This document shows positions 12,381 through 22,999 of a stretch of 64,000 bases of DNA, piece by piece. Source of the stretch: Apodemus sylvaticus (taxonomy: Eukaryota; Chordata; Mammalia; Rodentia; Muridae); assembly GCF_947179515.1 (NCBI RefSeq), contig NC_067472.1:202897068-202961067 (forward strand), read 5' to 3'. The notes under the pieces were generated by a model. That model ran no database searches and was not told the DNA's origin. It saw only the letters and a list, made by a program, of their open reading frames with translations. Each line of letters begins with the position of its first letter. Position 1 is the stretch's first letter. Position numbers and translations under genes: made by a program.

Positions 12381-13705
12381 AGCCAGGACAGGAAGCCCAG
12401 TTTGTTATTTCAAGCTTATTCTCTAACCTACTTTCCTGGAAGTTGCTAGTTCCTTCTACTCGATTATCCAGGCTCCATCCGTTTACCTTTATCATATATT
12501 GTGCACTTCATGGTTTGTGGAGGACTAGGTTTATTTCATTATTTTCTATAAATAATATAGCATAGACAACAATAGAAAAAATAAACAGGTTTTCTATTTA
12601 TTAGTCTATTGCAAATAGACATTATACTTCTTTGTCTCTAATCTTGATACACATGTGTGTTTAATCCAGAGAACATTTTTATGAAGTGCAACAACATATT
12701 GCCTAAATAGGCTAATTGCTAAAACAACATCACAGTCACTGGTGGTCACCATATCACTTCTAAATCAATTTTGTTTCTAGGGCAATGAAGAGAAAACAAT
12801 ATTAAACTGTATTTCATTTAGGTTCATCTTAAACTTTGCACTAGATAAATATGACTGTCATTTAATTGGCTATACTTTACATTAATTTATATGTGTGGAC
12901 ATTATAGTTTGCAATTAATATTATGAAATTGAAATCATAAACTTTTTTGTTTTTGTATGCAAACCAATAAAGTTTCATATGATTCAAAGGAAAAAAGTTA
13001 CATTATACATATTCATTTAAATAAGTAAAAAGTCTGGTATATAAAACAAAAGTAGTGAACATTTACATTTTTATTACTAAAACTACTAAAAATCTCAAGA
13101 AACATTTAAAAAAATCTATTCATGTGTCTTTGTGCTGAACTAAAATAATTTTTATAGATTTATTTCCCCTCTTGATTTAAGCATCTTTGATAAAATTAGT
13201 TGAAATCAGTAAACTCATTTTTCCAGTTTTCGCTTTTTGAATTCATAATTTCTAATAGTGTCTTGAGGGTAGTATAAGAGAATCACATTAATTGGAAAGT
13301 GTTTAACAGTTCTTTACTTTGATAGAGTAGAGTAAGGAAGGAGTTTATGTTAGTGTGGAAACCACTAAGCTAAGACATTCTCTCTCCTGGATGTTACCCT
13401 CACTATATACCTCCTATGAAGAATATTATGGACTTACAGTGAAAGAAAATATTTTGCCATCTCAGTAACAGAGCCTTGTAAATCTTGGTCTACTTTGATG
13501 AGACACTTACAACTTGAAAAGGAACTATGGAATTGATGTTTAAGCTTATAAACATTGAGGAATAAATGGACCTACAAACTATATTTCAAACCTGCTGTAT
13601 TGTGTATTGGGGGGCATCAGTAAACTTAAGATTTTATATAAAAAGCAAACATACAGTTTTATTATATGCAGAACATGTTTCACCAGGCTTGATTTAATAA
13701 TATTT
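12381..13705. other. unassigned AT-rich sequence
   Basis: About 1.3 kb of strongly AT-rich DNA with no open frame of interest and no repeat I can name. Confidence 0.45.
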
Positions 13706-13775
13706 TGTTCCTCTTTTTATTGATATTTTCTTTATTTACATTTCTACTGTTTTCCCCTTTCCATGTCTCCTCTAT
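13706..13775 (-). mobile_element. LINE-1 3'-terminal fragment, minus strand
   Basis: The stretch ttattgatattttctttatttacatttctactgttttcccc is the reverse complement of the extreme 3' end of murine L1. It lies immediately left of a plus-strand L1. The two pieces point away from each other and therefore came from separate insertions or a rearrangement. Confidence 0.65.
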
Positions 13776-13779
13776 AAAA

Positions 13780-15130
13780 ATTGGGTACAGAGCTAAACAA
13801 AATATTCTCAACTGAAGAATACTGAATGGCGGAGAAGCACCTAGAGAGATGTTCAACATCCTTAATCATCAGCGAAATGAAAATCTAAACAACCCTGGGA
13901 TTCAACCTCACACCAGTCTGAATGGGTAAGATCTAAAACTCAGGTGACAGCAGATTCTGGTAAGGATGTGGAGAAAGAGGAACACTCCTCCATTGTTGGT
14001 GGGATTGCAATCTGGTAAAACCACTCTAGAATTCAGTTTGGCAGTTCCTCAGAAAATTGAACATAGCACTACCTGAGGACCCAGATATACTACTCCTGGG
14101 CATATACCTAGAAGATGCTCCAACATGTAATAAGGACACATGCTCCACTAGGTTCATAGCAGCCGAATACACAATAGCCAGAAGCAACAAAGAACCCAGA
14201 TGTCCCTCAACAGAGGAATGGAAACAGAAAACATTGTACAATTACACAATGGAGTACTACTCAGCTATTAAAAGCAATAGATTCATGAAATTGTTAGCAA
14301 ATGGATGGACCTAGAAAATGTCTTCCTGAGAGAGGTAACGCAATCACAAGAGAACACACATGGTATGTACTCCCTGATCAGTGGATATTAGCCCAGAATC
14401 TTGGAATACCTAAGATACAATTCACAGACAGTGTGAAGCTCAAGAGGAAGGAACACCAAAGTGTGGATAGTTTGATCCTCTTAGAAGGAGGATCAAAATG
14501 CCCATGGGGGGAGATTCAGAGACAAATTGTGGAGCAGAGACTAAGGGAAAAGCTATTCAGAGACTGCCATACCTGGAGCCCATCCCACATACAGTTACTA
14601 AACCCAGACACTATTGTGGATGCCAACAAATGCTTGCTGACAGGAGTCTGATACAGCTGCTCCCTGAGAGGCTCTGCTAGTGCCTGACAAATACAGAAGT
14701 GGATGCTAACTGCCAACCAATGGACTGAGCACAGGGACCCTAATGGAGGATCTAGAGAAAGAACCCAAGAAGCTATAGGTGTTTGCAGCCTCAGAGGAGG
14801 AACAATATGAACCACCCAGTAACCCCAGAACTCTCAGGGACCAAACCACCATCAATCGAATACACATGGCGGGACCCATGGCTCCAGTACCATATGTAGC
14901 AGAGGACGGCCTTGTTGGACACCAGTGAAAGGAGAGGCTCTTGTTCCTGTGAAGTCTGGATGCTCCAGTGTGGGGGAATGGCAGGACAGGGAAGCGGGTG
15001 TTGAGGGGTTGGGGAACAAGAGGAGTGAAGATAGGATAGGGAGTTTTGGAGGGGAAAACTAGGAAAGAGGATAACAATTGTGATGTAAATAAAATAACTA
15101 AAAACAATTAAGGAAAAAAGGTAAAAAAAA
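13780..15130 (+). mobile_element. 5'-truncated LINE-1: ORF2 C-terminus and 3'UTR
   Basis: Positions 13780-14315 encode, with lesions, the last part of L1 ORF2 protein. The readable stretch from 14057 includes DPDILLLGIYLEDAP, FIAAEYTIARSNKEP and MEYYSAIKSN, the conserved C-terminal region. 14315-15130 is the murine 3'UTR: ggatattagcccagaat, cactattgtggatgccaacaaatgcttgctgacaggagtctgatacagc, and a G-rich polypurine segment near 14975-15060. It ends in an A-rich tail (15095-15130). The endonuclease and reverse transcriptase regions are absent, so it is dead. Confidence 0.9.
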
Positions 15131-15924
15131 ATCAACTGTATGAAAGAGACAAGAAGAGTTGTCAATACATAAACTGAACAATTCAGGAGGCTGTGTAAAA
15201 GAGAACTATGTAGAAAGTGAACCCAGAAGACTCAGTTACACACTCCCTCCCAATGGGAAATCCAGCAGAAAGCAGGGGACAAGGACCTGGGATCATTGAA
15301 TAGGTATATAATCATGGGTATATAGGAGAAATCATGTCATTTGCCACAAAGTGAGTGGAAAATAACTTAATGTGATTTTGTGCAATCATATAAAATTTTC
15401 TGATGAGTCATATAAAAATAAAAGGACAACTTTCTGAGTGTGCAGTTCCTCTGAACTAAAGGGTGTAAAAGAGCCTGAGATTCCACTAACTTCATAATTC
15501 TTCCCTTTTATTTTTCAGTGCTGCACATTTCTAGTTACTATGTTTTTCCCCAAATTACTTTAACTTTCAGGGTATTTTGAGCTTCAATTGGAATTTTACA
15601 TTTTCCCCCCTAGATCTGTGAAAAATATCAGTAGACTGCTGATGATCAGTGGAGATATAGACTGGAGATGCATATGGTGGTTATTGAAGAAACTAGCAAT
15701 AAAGATGAAATCTGTTCCAGGTATACAACTTCTCAGTATAGATGATACTGAAAGGACTTTAAGTCAGCAATACACAAATATACTTACACATATGTGTTTA
15801 TTGATGTCATGTTTCAAGGAGTCATGTAGAAGTTTGAGCATAGCTGACCATCATATGAAGAAAACTGAAATAAAATATGCACATGTTAAATAATCTTATT
15901 AGAATATCTCAGTTAACCTTGAGT
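15131..15924. other. unassigned intergenic sequence
   Basis: No gene recognised. The stretch ggagaaatcatgtcatttgccacaaagtgagtgg (15327-15360) faintly resembles an old L1 ORF2 3' segment. The ORF at 15588-15893 has no known domain and no splice context. Confidence 0.35.
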
Positions 15925-16165
15925 GATATCTTGGCCTCACCTGAGAAGAGTGTAGCAACTATGGATCACCAAGATGAAAATGGTCTTTAGGCATGTCTGT
16001 GAGGGGTTGTTAATTGATAGGGGAGGACCCATGCAACTGTGGACATTGCCCACCATTCCCTGGAAGGAGGTCCTGGGCAACTAAGCATGAGCTTGGGAGT
16101 CAGCCAGCAAAAACAGTGCTCATTGCTGCAGAAGATTCTGTTCATCATGGCTGGGAGTAGAGTAC
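15925..16165 (+). mobile_element. old rodent interspersed repeat (URR1-like, probably hAT-derived)
   Basis: The order gatgaaaatggtctttaggcatgtctgtgaggggttgttaattgatag, gaggacccatgcaactgtgg, accattccctggaaggaggtcctgggcaactaagcatgagc and tcatcatggctggg follows a very common rodent repeat. I take it to be the URR1 type. The family name is from memory and not certain. Confidence 0.5.
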
Positions 16166-17329
16166 GCTGGAGCACAGCATTTTAGCCTTGCAGAATGGCA
16201 ACAAAGAAGAAGGGGTGCACTCCTCTGGTGGCCATCTCCTTTGCTACTGTTTATTCAACCTCAGCTTCCAGGTCAAAGGACACACACTTCCGACATTCAG
16301 AGTGGAACACCTGCCATTTGATAATCCCACCTGGAAAATCTCTAACACAACCAGAAATATGCTTCTATGATTTCCTAGATGATTTCAGTCAACTTGAAAG
16401 TGTATAAACCATCAAAACATTTAACAGTCTATTTATTATTATATACCTTTCTTCCACTTTGTTTGCAAAGAGAGTACTCAGGGAATTTAATCATCCCAGG
16501 AAGAAATTCCCATTAGCTGCAATTCCTGGCCCAAAGGCAAAGTAATTCCACACTAATACTTGAACATATATGTTAATTGCTGCAATGCTTCAACGAAACA
16601 AGAAATAGAATGGGTCGAGCTGACAATTATCTGAAGGACATGAAATATTCCAATATACATGTAATAAAATGTGCCAATCTACTAACAGAATTTATTTAAA
16701 ATATTTCAGTTACACTTTAATTATTGCTTGGTACACCTTAGAGTATCAAAAGTACAAAATTAGAATTTCTGGTACTCATACTTCAATATTCATTTTTTAA
16801 AAAATATTTTAAATGAAAATTATCAATTATAAATAATAGTGAGATACAATATCATGAATAAATAAATTTACACACTATCTCCTAAATAATATAAATTTCC
16901 TAGCTTCTTGTTTATCTTGTGACAGGTGGGAACCTAGTGATACCTGGGCACTCAGACCAAGGGAGTCTAGGGAAGAAAGGATCTTTCTCTACTGGAACAA
17001 CAAATATGGTAAGTCTCAATGCAGTTTCAAATGAAGGTAATTTACATGGAATTATGAGAGACAAATTAAAAATGTAAATGTTATTTTTGTGTTTATACTA
17101 ATGATCCTCAAATGTTTTCACCCAAGTGGTCATATATCACTTTTTCTTTTTATTGCCACTGGGATTAGATAACACAGGTCAATGCCCTTATCAGTTAGTC
17201 TTTAGCCTGCATTGCACTCTGTGCTCAAACACTGACCCAAGAAAGTCACGTACAATGCTGAGGTCCAAGGTGCTCAGATTACTCAGAGGTTTTATTACCT
17301 ACTAAGGAATTTCAGGATTAGGTTCTGAA
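16166..17329. other. unassigned AT-rich sequence
   Basis: No gene recognised. Short overlapping ORFs near 16190-16410 have no recognised domain. Confidence 0.4.
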
Positions 17330-17972
17330 CTTTTTTGTTTGTTTTTTGTTTATTTTTTATTAGATATTTCCTTTATTTATATTTCAAATGGTATTCCCTT
17401 TCCTTGTTTCCCCTCCAAAAACACCCTATCCCATTTCCCCTCCCCGTTTACCAACAATCCCCCACACACTTTCCTGACCTGGAATTCCCCTACACTGGGG
17501 CATTGAGCCTTCATAGGAGCAATGGCCTCTCCTCTCCTTGATGTCTGAAATGGCCATCCTCTGCTACATAAGTAGCTGGAGCCATGGGTTCTCTTTGTTT
17601 GGTGTTTTAGTCCTTGGGAGCTCTGGGGATACTTGTTGGTACTTGTTCCTCCTGTGGAGCTGAAAATCTCTTCAGCTCTTTGGGTCCTTTCTCCAACTGC
17701 TCCTTTGAGGAACCTATGCTCGGTCTATTGGTTGGTTGTAAGCCATCGTGTGTTGATCCACCTTTCAAGAAGGATCAATGTACCCACACTTTGGTATTAC
17801 TTCTTCTTGAGCTTCATGTGGTCTGTGAGTTGTATATTGGGTATTGGGAGCTTTTGGGCTAATATCCACTTATCAGCAAGTGATTACTGTGTGTTTTCTT
17901 TTGTGATTGCTTTACCTCACTCAGGGTGATATTTTCTAGTTCCAACCATTTGCCTAAGAATTTCATGAATTC
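17330..17972 (-). mobile_element. LINE-1 3' end, minus strand (left part of split copy)
   Basis: The plus strand carries poly(T)-like sequence, then the reverse complement of the L1 3'UTR: tttagatatttcctttatttatatttcaaatg, ccctacactggggcattgagccttcataggagcaatggcctctcctctcc, gtgatattttctagttccaaccatttgcctaagaatttcatgaattc. It continues after a nested insertion at 18258. It is young enough that its landmarks are easy to read. Confidence 0.88.
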
Positions 17973-18257
17973 TGGTATGCACTCACTAATAAGTGGATAT
18001 TAACCTAGAAAACTGGAATACCCAAAACATAATCCACACATCAAATGAGGTACAAGAAGAAAGGAGGAGTGGCCCCTGGTTCTGGAAAGACTCAGTGAAA
18101 CATTATTCGGCAAAACCAGAATGGGGAAATGGGAAGGGGTGGGTGGGAGGACAGGGGAAGAGAAGGGGGCTTACGGGACTTTCGGGGAGTGGGGGGGTTA
18201 GAAAAGGGAAATCATTTGATATGTAAATAAATTATATCGAATAAAAAATTTAAAAAA
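17973..18257 (+). mobile_element. nested 5'-truncated LINE-1 with 17-bp target site duplication
   Basis: The insert starts at TGGTATGCACTCACTAATAA, runs through the L1 3'UTR G-rich segment (18120-18195) and ends ATTTAAAAAAAAG. It is flanked by perfect direct copies of AAGAATTTCATGAATTC at 17956-17972 and 18258-18274, and it splits an older minus-strand L1. This is a standard target-primed reverse transcription insertion, about 285 bp long with a short A tail. Confidence 0.9.
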
Positions 18258-18338
18258 AAGAATTTCATGAATTCATTGTTTTTAATAGCTGAGCAGTACT
18301 CCATTAAATGTACCACATTTTCTGTATCCATTCCTCTG
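18258..18338 (-). mobile_element. LINE-1 minus-strand fragment (right part of split copy)
   Basis: It resumes the L1 after the nested insert: the second target copy, then ttgtttttaatagctgagcagtactccattaaatgtaccacattttctgtatccattcctctga. This is the reverse complement of the ORF2 C-terminal coding region. Similarity to L1 stops near 18338. Confidence 0.8.
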
Positions 18339-18836
18339 AACTTCTTAGAGAGCAGAAACTGAGTTTTCCTTCCTCATGGTCATGAAAATGCATTACCCTC
18401 CTATGTGTAAAAAATCCACTCATAGCTATGCGAAGTTTTTTGTTTCTCATTTCAATAAATAGGCTATTTGTAAGACAGCTCCTAAAGTTGAACATTCCCT
18501 AAAAACTCTTGTGCATTACATTTTTAATGGGGAGAGACATCCCAATCCCAAGCCTACCACTTGATTACCATTATAAGGAAATCCCATGGTGGGATTATTT
18601 ACCAAATTCATAAAACTCAATCACCACATGTGAGGTTCTATTCACTCTAATTTCTTTAGCAAAAGAGATATGTGAATCCAATACAAACATGCATCAATAC
18701 AGATGCACAGACCTGTATGTGTGTTTGTGTGTGTGTCTGTTTATGTGCATGCATGTGCACGTGTGCTAGAGATCTGGAATGGCAGCAGGCCCGACCAATG
18801 ATTTTGATCTTTCCTGTCTTTCTTTTTCTGTCTTAG
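18339..18836. other. intergenic, with a TG-rich stretch
   Basis: No gene recognised before the acceptor-like site at 18836. 18714-18768 is TG-rich with alternating purine and pyrimidine bases (tgtgtgtttgtgtgtgtgtctg, gtgcatgcatgtgcacgtgtg). Confidence 0.5.
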
Positions 18837-18974
18837 AACATCCTCAGACACCATGATGTCACTCTACCTCCACAAGAGAGATTCCAAATCTTAAGTGTGC
18901 TAGAACAGAGCAATGAAATCAACAACGATTCTTTGTTGGCTTCTTACATGAGCCTGAGGAAAAACGTCTTCTAA
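18837..18974 (+). other. possible terminal coding exon, unrecognised family
   Basis: A strong polypyrimidine tract and acceptor (gtctttctttttctgtcttag, ending at 18836) is followed by a frame open for 45 codons from 18837 to a TAA at 18972-18974. The peptide starts NILRHHDVTLPPQERF and ends ASYMSLRKNVF. It is polar and has no transmembrane segment or motif I know. The combination of acceptor, open frame and stop is what a last coding exon looks like. It could equally be a relic or chance. No upstream partner exon was identified. Confidence 0.3.
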
Positions 18975-20978
18975 ATGGCAGCCGAACTGGAAAAATGTGG
19001 ACAAGGAGAAGCCGCCTTTGTGCTCTCTCACAAATTCCTCACATGAGAACCCGCGGTTTCTACTCCTTTCCTGGAACTCTTCCCTTGTTCAACCTGCTGT
19101 TCTATTAAGGGTTCTCTCCTTGGCTGACAGCTATGGAACTTGAGGCTGCCATCTCTTTATCAGATTTCTGGCAGCTCACACACAGGCTTTTTCTTGTAAT
19201 TCAAAGACATGAGGACCAAAGGTGGTGGTATCATGAATAAGGAATATTATTGGTAGTAGACTTAGTTCTTGAACCTGTGCACACATGATCCAGATCATAG
19301 TGGAAGAAAAAGGGGACCAGAAAACAGGGTGTATCTGACCTGGTAGGTATTTTGATTTCCAAATCTCCTCTCAAGAAGTCACTGGCTTGTCTCTGATTGG
19401 TAGCCAAACTCAGTGAATTCCATGGGAGAGAAGTAGGGCTTCCTAGAGCTCCACAGTCACCAGAGAATTGTGGACTACTTGGGGTCAGTGTGGTTAAGGA
19501 CAGTTAGGCTTTTTTCAAAATGGTCATCATATTGGGTAGGCAGAATAAAAAGTAGAAAGCAGAGCTGTCACCAGGAAATAACTATTACAGCCTCAATGAC
19601 AAGTGTGCTTTACCTATAGTAAGGGGATGGTAGAAAAGTCTCACCAACCATAAGAGGCCCTGAATGGTGAAACAGAATATAAGGAGATAGATAAACGTGA
19701 CTCTGAGGAGCTCAGACACTGGGGAGGTGTTTTATGGATATGATTTCATTGACCTTCTGAAGCCTGTGTGATGAGCAGATATAACACTTCCTGTCTACAA
19801 AGATAAAGCTCAGGTTTACAGATGAGCTCAGGTTCCACAGTTTGCATTATCCTTGTTTTATACCTCCTAGAACAAAGTTTCTTTTGGGTTTCCACTGGTG
19901 CTTTCCAGCAAAATAAAGGCATTCTCTTGAGATCATAGTAAATCTCCCATTATTTCTTTTCTTTTCCAAAAATAAATCACTCTTACTAAGGAGTCATATA
20001 AATTCCCAGACATCAGGTTTCCAAGTCTGAGTTTATCCTCTTCTTAAGCAGAGTTTCTGGCAGGGTTGTGAATCTGTTTTGAATCTTGGACAGACCTGAG
20101 GGTTGAAGCAGTTCACCAGCACCTTTCGGTGTAGCATCTGACTAGGTGCCAACAGCACAGCACTTCCAGGAACTAATCACCCTCGGTATCTAATGTCATT
20201 ACCTAATGACATCTGATGAGGTTGTGCACTCCTGGTAAGCAATATACAAAACTTCTATGTGGACAAAGATTCATATTGTGATTGGGAATGGAAGATTGTG
20301 AACACTGTCTTTATTTTCTAGTTTCAAATTTATGAGGACAACCAGTTTCCTCAAATTTCTGTGGGTCCATCTGGTTCCTCTTGAGTGCTGAGGTGAGAGT
20401 GGCACTAGACCACTTTAGCAATGCCCATTGACAGTTGAATGTTTGCTGAATGTGCCATTTTAATGGAAGACTGTGGATATTCTCTTTCCAGGCCAAGGTA
20501 TGGAAATGGATGTGGGATGTCAGCGTGTGCCTTTTTAAATATGAGAAACATGTGAAACCAAGTATACAGAGGCCAGATTTCCTTAGGTCCTCATTTAGAC
20601 ATATAATTTTCTTTGCACAGCTTTCTCTCTGCTCTATTCTGTTAAGACTCTGTCGAAAAAAATCCCCTCAGAAAAAAAGTACTAAGAGATTTTAGAGAAT
20701 TTTAGAAGATCAAATATCTTCAAGGTATGTTTTCATTCTCAATGTGGGGGACCAAAAATCTACAGAGTAGTACAAGGCTACTCACAGAAAAGGCACAGAT
20801 GAAGATACTAGATTGAATGAAGGAAATATTCCTTCAGGATTTCAGTACAGAGGACAGGGTGGCAGGGAATGGGGTTCAAGTCATGCCTGGGATACTGATG
20901 CCCCTGCCAACTTATTTTCTTTGTCTTTTTGCTGACATTAGAACTGTTCTAATTATCCATTTTGGTTTGGTATTGCAG
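18975..20978. other. unassigned intergenic or intronic sequence
   Basis: About 2 kb without recognised repeats or open frames of note. If the flanking exon-like segments belong to one gene, this is intronic. Confidence 0.35.
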
Positions 20979-21200
20979 AGGACAAAATAAGTTTTTAAGA
21001 GAGATGAGGAGCTGAAAAAGGAATTACAAAAGGAATACTTGGAAGAATATCTAAGCTACTTGGCAAAGAAAGTCAGTATGAGAAGCATGGAGACAGGAGA
21101 AGTTTGTGTCACCTACTCAGTCTGTTTCCAGGACTCTCTTGTGCTGTCTCAGTGGAGTGTGTTATTTAATAAAAGTGCTCCACATGCAATGTGCATATGA
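20979..21200 (+). other. possible exon remnant encoding a charged helix
   Basis: An acceptor-like tttggtttggtattgcag ends at 20978. The frame is closed by a TAA at 20988-20990, then open from 20991 to a TGA at 21198-21200. The peptide includes RDEELKKELQKEYLEEYL and then YLAKKVSMRSMETGE, a lysine/glutamate-rich helix with coiled-coil character. The stop just after the acceptor argues for a decayed exon. I do not recognise the family. Confidence 0.3.
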
Positions 21201-21213
21201 AGCAAACACACAA

Positions 21214-21241
21214 ATACACACACACACACACACACACACAA
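21214..21241. repeat. (CA)n microsatellite
   Basis: About 13 CA units follow ACAAATA. Confidence 0.95.
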
Positions 21242-21450
21242 TGGAGTGGCATACTGAGAAGACTTAGACCTAGCTTACTGAAAACAGGAAATGAGTAAAG
21301 TAGAATAATGGATTTTCAACACACCAGGGATACAGGCCCTACACTGAGATGTCAGACTTTAACAGAACTATATTTGGTTAATATCTTGGCTGACAAGAAT
21401 TTGCTTCCAAGGTTTGAAGCAGTGGCCTAAATGATTTTCCCTTCCCACAG

Positions 21451-21546
21451 AAGAAGAATAAAGAGGAACTTGCCCAAAAAGTAGCCTTCTGGGAGGAGAT
21501 AAGAAACATTCTAGTAACATCAGGATTTTTCAAATGGGCTTCCTAG
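21451..21546 (+). other. possible exon remnant, charged helical peptide
   Basis: A good acceptor (attttcccttcccacag, ending 21450) precedes a frame reading KKNKEELAQKVAFWEEIRNI, then LVTSGF, and ending in a TAG at 21544-21546. A possible donor (CTA|GTAACA) lies near 21513. The composition resembles the helix at 20991-21090, so both could belong to one gene. Family unknown. Confidence 0.3.
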
Positions 21547-21558
21547 CCATTTGGAAAA

Positions 21559-21763
21559 ATGTATGGTTCTGAAGGAAACAACTTTGGGGAGGTGGGCTCT
21601 GGAGCACCATTAACATCAAAGAAAGCTCAGCCTTCTTTAGTAACAACAAGGACCCTCAGCCCACCAGTGGTGTCTTCAGGAAAGGAAGACTGTGAAGAAG
21701 CAGCCCCAGCCACATCACCAGCTTCCAAAGAGGCTGCAGAAACATGCACCTTGGAAAGTCCAG
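21559..21763 (+). other. possible exon with consensus donor, Ser/Thr/Pro-rich
   Basis: The frame is open from an ATG at 21559 and reads through a Ser/Thr/Pro/Ala-rich low-complexity stretch (KEDCEEAAPATSPASKEAAE). It ends at CCAG|GTGAGTCA, a near-perfect donor (exon end 21763). No acceptor is obvious on the left. Joined in phase to the acceptor at 22867, the next exon would begin VQKRPAPAGPP but meet a TGA within about 16 codons. This suggests a decayed gene. Confidence 0.3.
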
Positions 21764-22867
21764 GTGAGTCACAACAGGTTTCTGACTAGGACAAGCCTTG
21801 TGTAGAAGTGGTTCCAATTTCTTCTGGATCAGTCACACATGAGTGCAACTGAAGCTCATAAGTAAGGTAAGGCAGAGATGCTGGACAGGTGTCTCAAGTC
21901 TGGAGAACTGGACCCCATAGAGAATACTGAATCTCCAGCCATGTGTTCAATATTTTGCTATCAGGGATCAATTTAGTTTCCTCTGGTAACAGAACTTCCT
22001 GTGTTGAGTGTTGCCTTTTTCCGTCCTGACAATCTGTCTTGTCAGCTTGTGCAGACCTAGCAATATTTCTGGATGTGTCTGTGAGTTGATGAAAGAAAAA
22101 TTCTGAGCTTGCCTTGCAGTTCTGAGGCCACAAGGGTCTCTCTTTCCCTACAATACTGTACTATTGTGGATATCCCCTGATGGTCTGATCTTGAGAATAG
22201 ACTGTCTTTCTGCTGTGTGCAGCCTCTTAATACCTGATGGGGTTTCTCACAGGCTCACATCTCTAGTGTAAATGCTCCATATGATTGAGCATGCCCACAG
22301 CTGGCTTCTTAAAAGAGGACTCTATGAAATACTTGCAGTTTGACTCTATGTCTGGAAGTCACAGACTTGTAAGTCACTTGTGTGAGACTGTGCCTAAGGA
22401 AAATCCCAGCAGGACACAGGAAAATACATGTCCAGATCTTAGAATCCAGAGGCCAAAAAATCTGGAGATATGAACTAAGAATAGAGAAGACATATCTCTG
22501 CCTGGGGAAACACAGCAGAAGTTTTCCTATTCTCTTACAATTTAGATCCCTGGAGACATATGGTCCATACCTCAGTTAGAAGACTTTGTCCAATGAATCC
22601 CTCCACACACATAGATATTTTATAGTCAGCCCAGATTCACAACCAAAAATATTGCTCTATCCGCTTAAGCTGACAGTAAAGTCCAAGGCCCCATCTCACA
22701 GACACCAATACCCAGAACTCAGAGTAATACTTCCCGCCCATGATGAGGAGCAGAATGAAGGAAAGAATCCCAATGACTTTGAATTTCTCTCCCAGGCTGC
22801 CAGACTGAGTACTGCTCAGAGATACCAGGCCCTCTCACCTCAGACTTTTCTAAATTTTTCATTACAG

Positions 22868-22999
22868 TTCAGAAGAGACCTGCACCTGCTGGTCCTCCCT
22901 CAGGATTTATGTGAGAAATTCCTCCCCTCAGGAAGGCAGAACACCAAGAAAAGAATCGGGAAATGTGGTGTATTATGTGAAGCCTTGGAAAAGATATGA
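22868..22999 (+). other. possible exon remnant after acceptor ttttcattacag
   Basis: An acceptor-like tctaaatttttcattacag ends at 22867. In one frame the following sequence reads QKRPAPAGPPSGFM then a stop. In another frame 22886-22999 reads ESGNVVYYVKPWKRYEHFS then a stop. Mixed frames suggest an old frameshift. The family is not recognised. Confidence 0.22.

Noticed and set aside
14026..15165. Minus-strand ORFs of 71-133 residues over the L1 3'UTR
   Set aside because: Antisense to a LINE-1 3'UTR. The G-rich segment is stop-poor in several frames.
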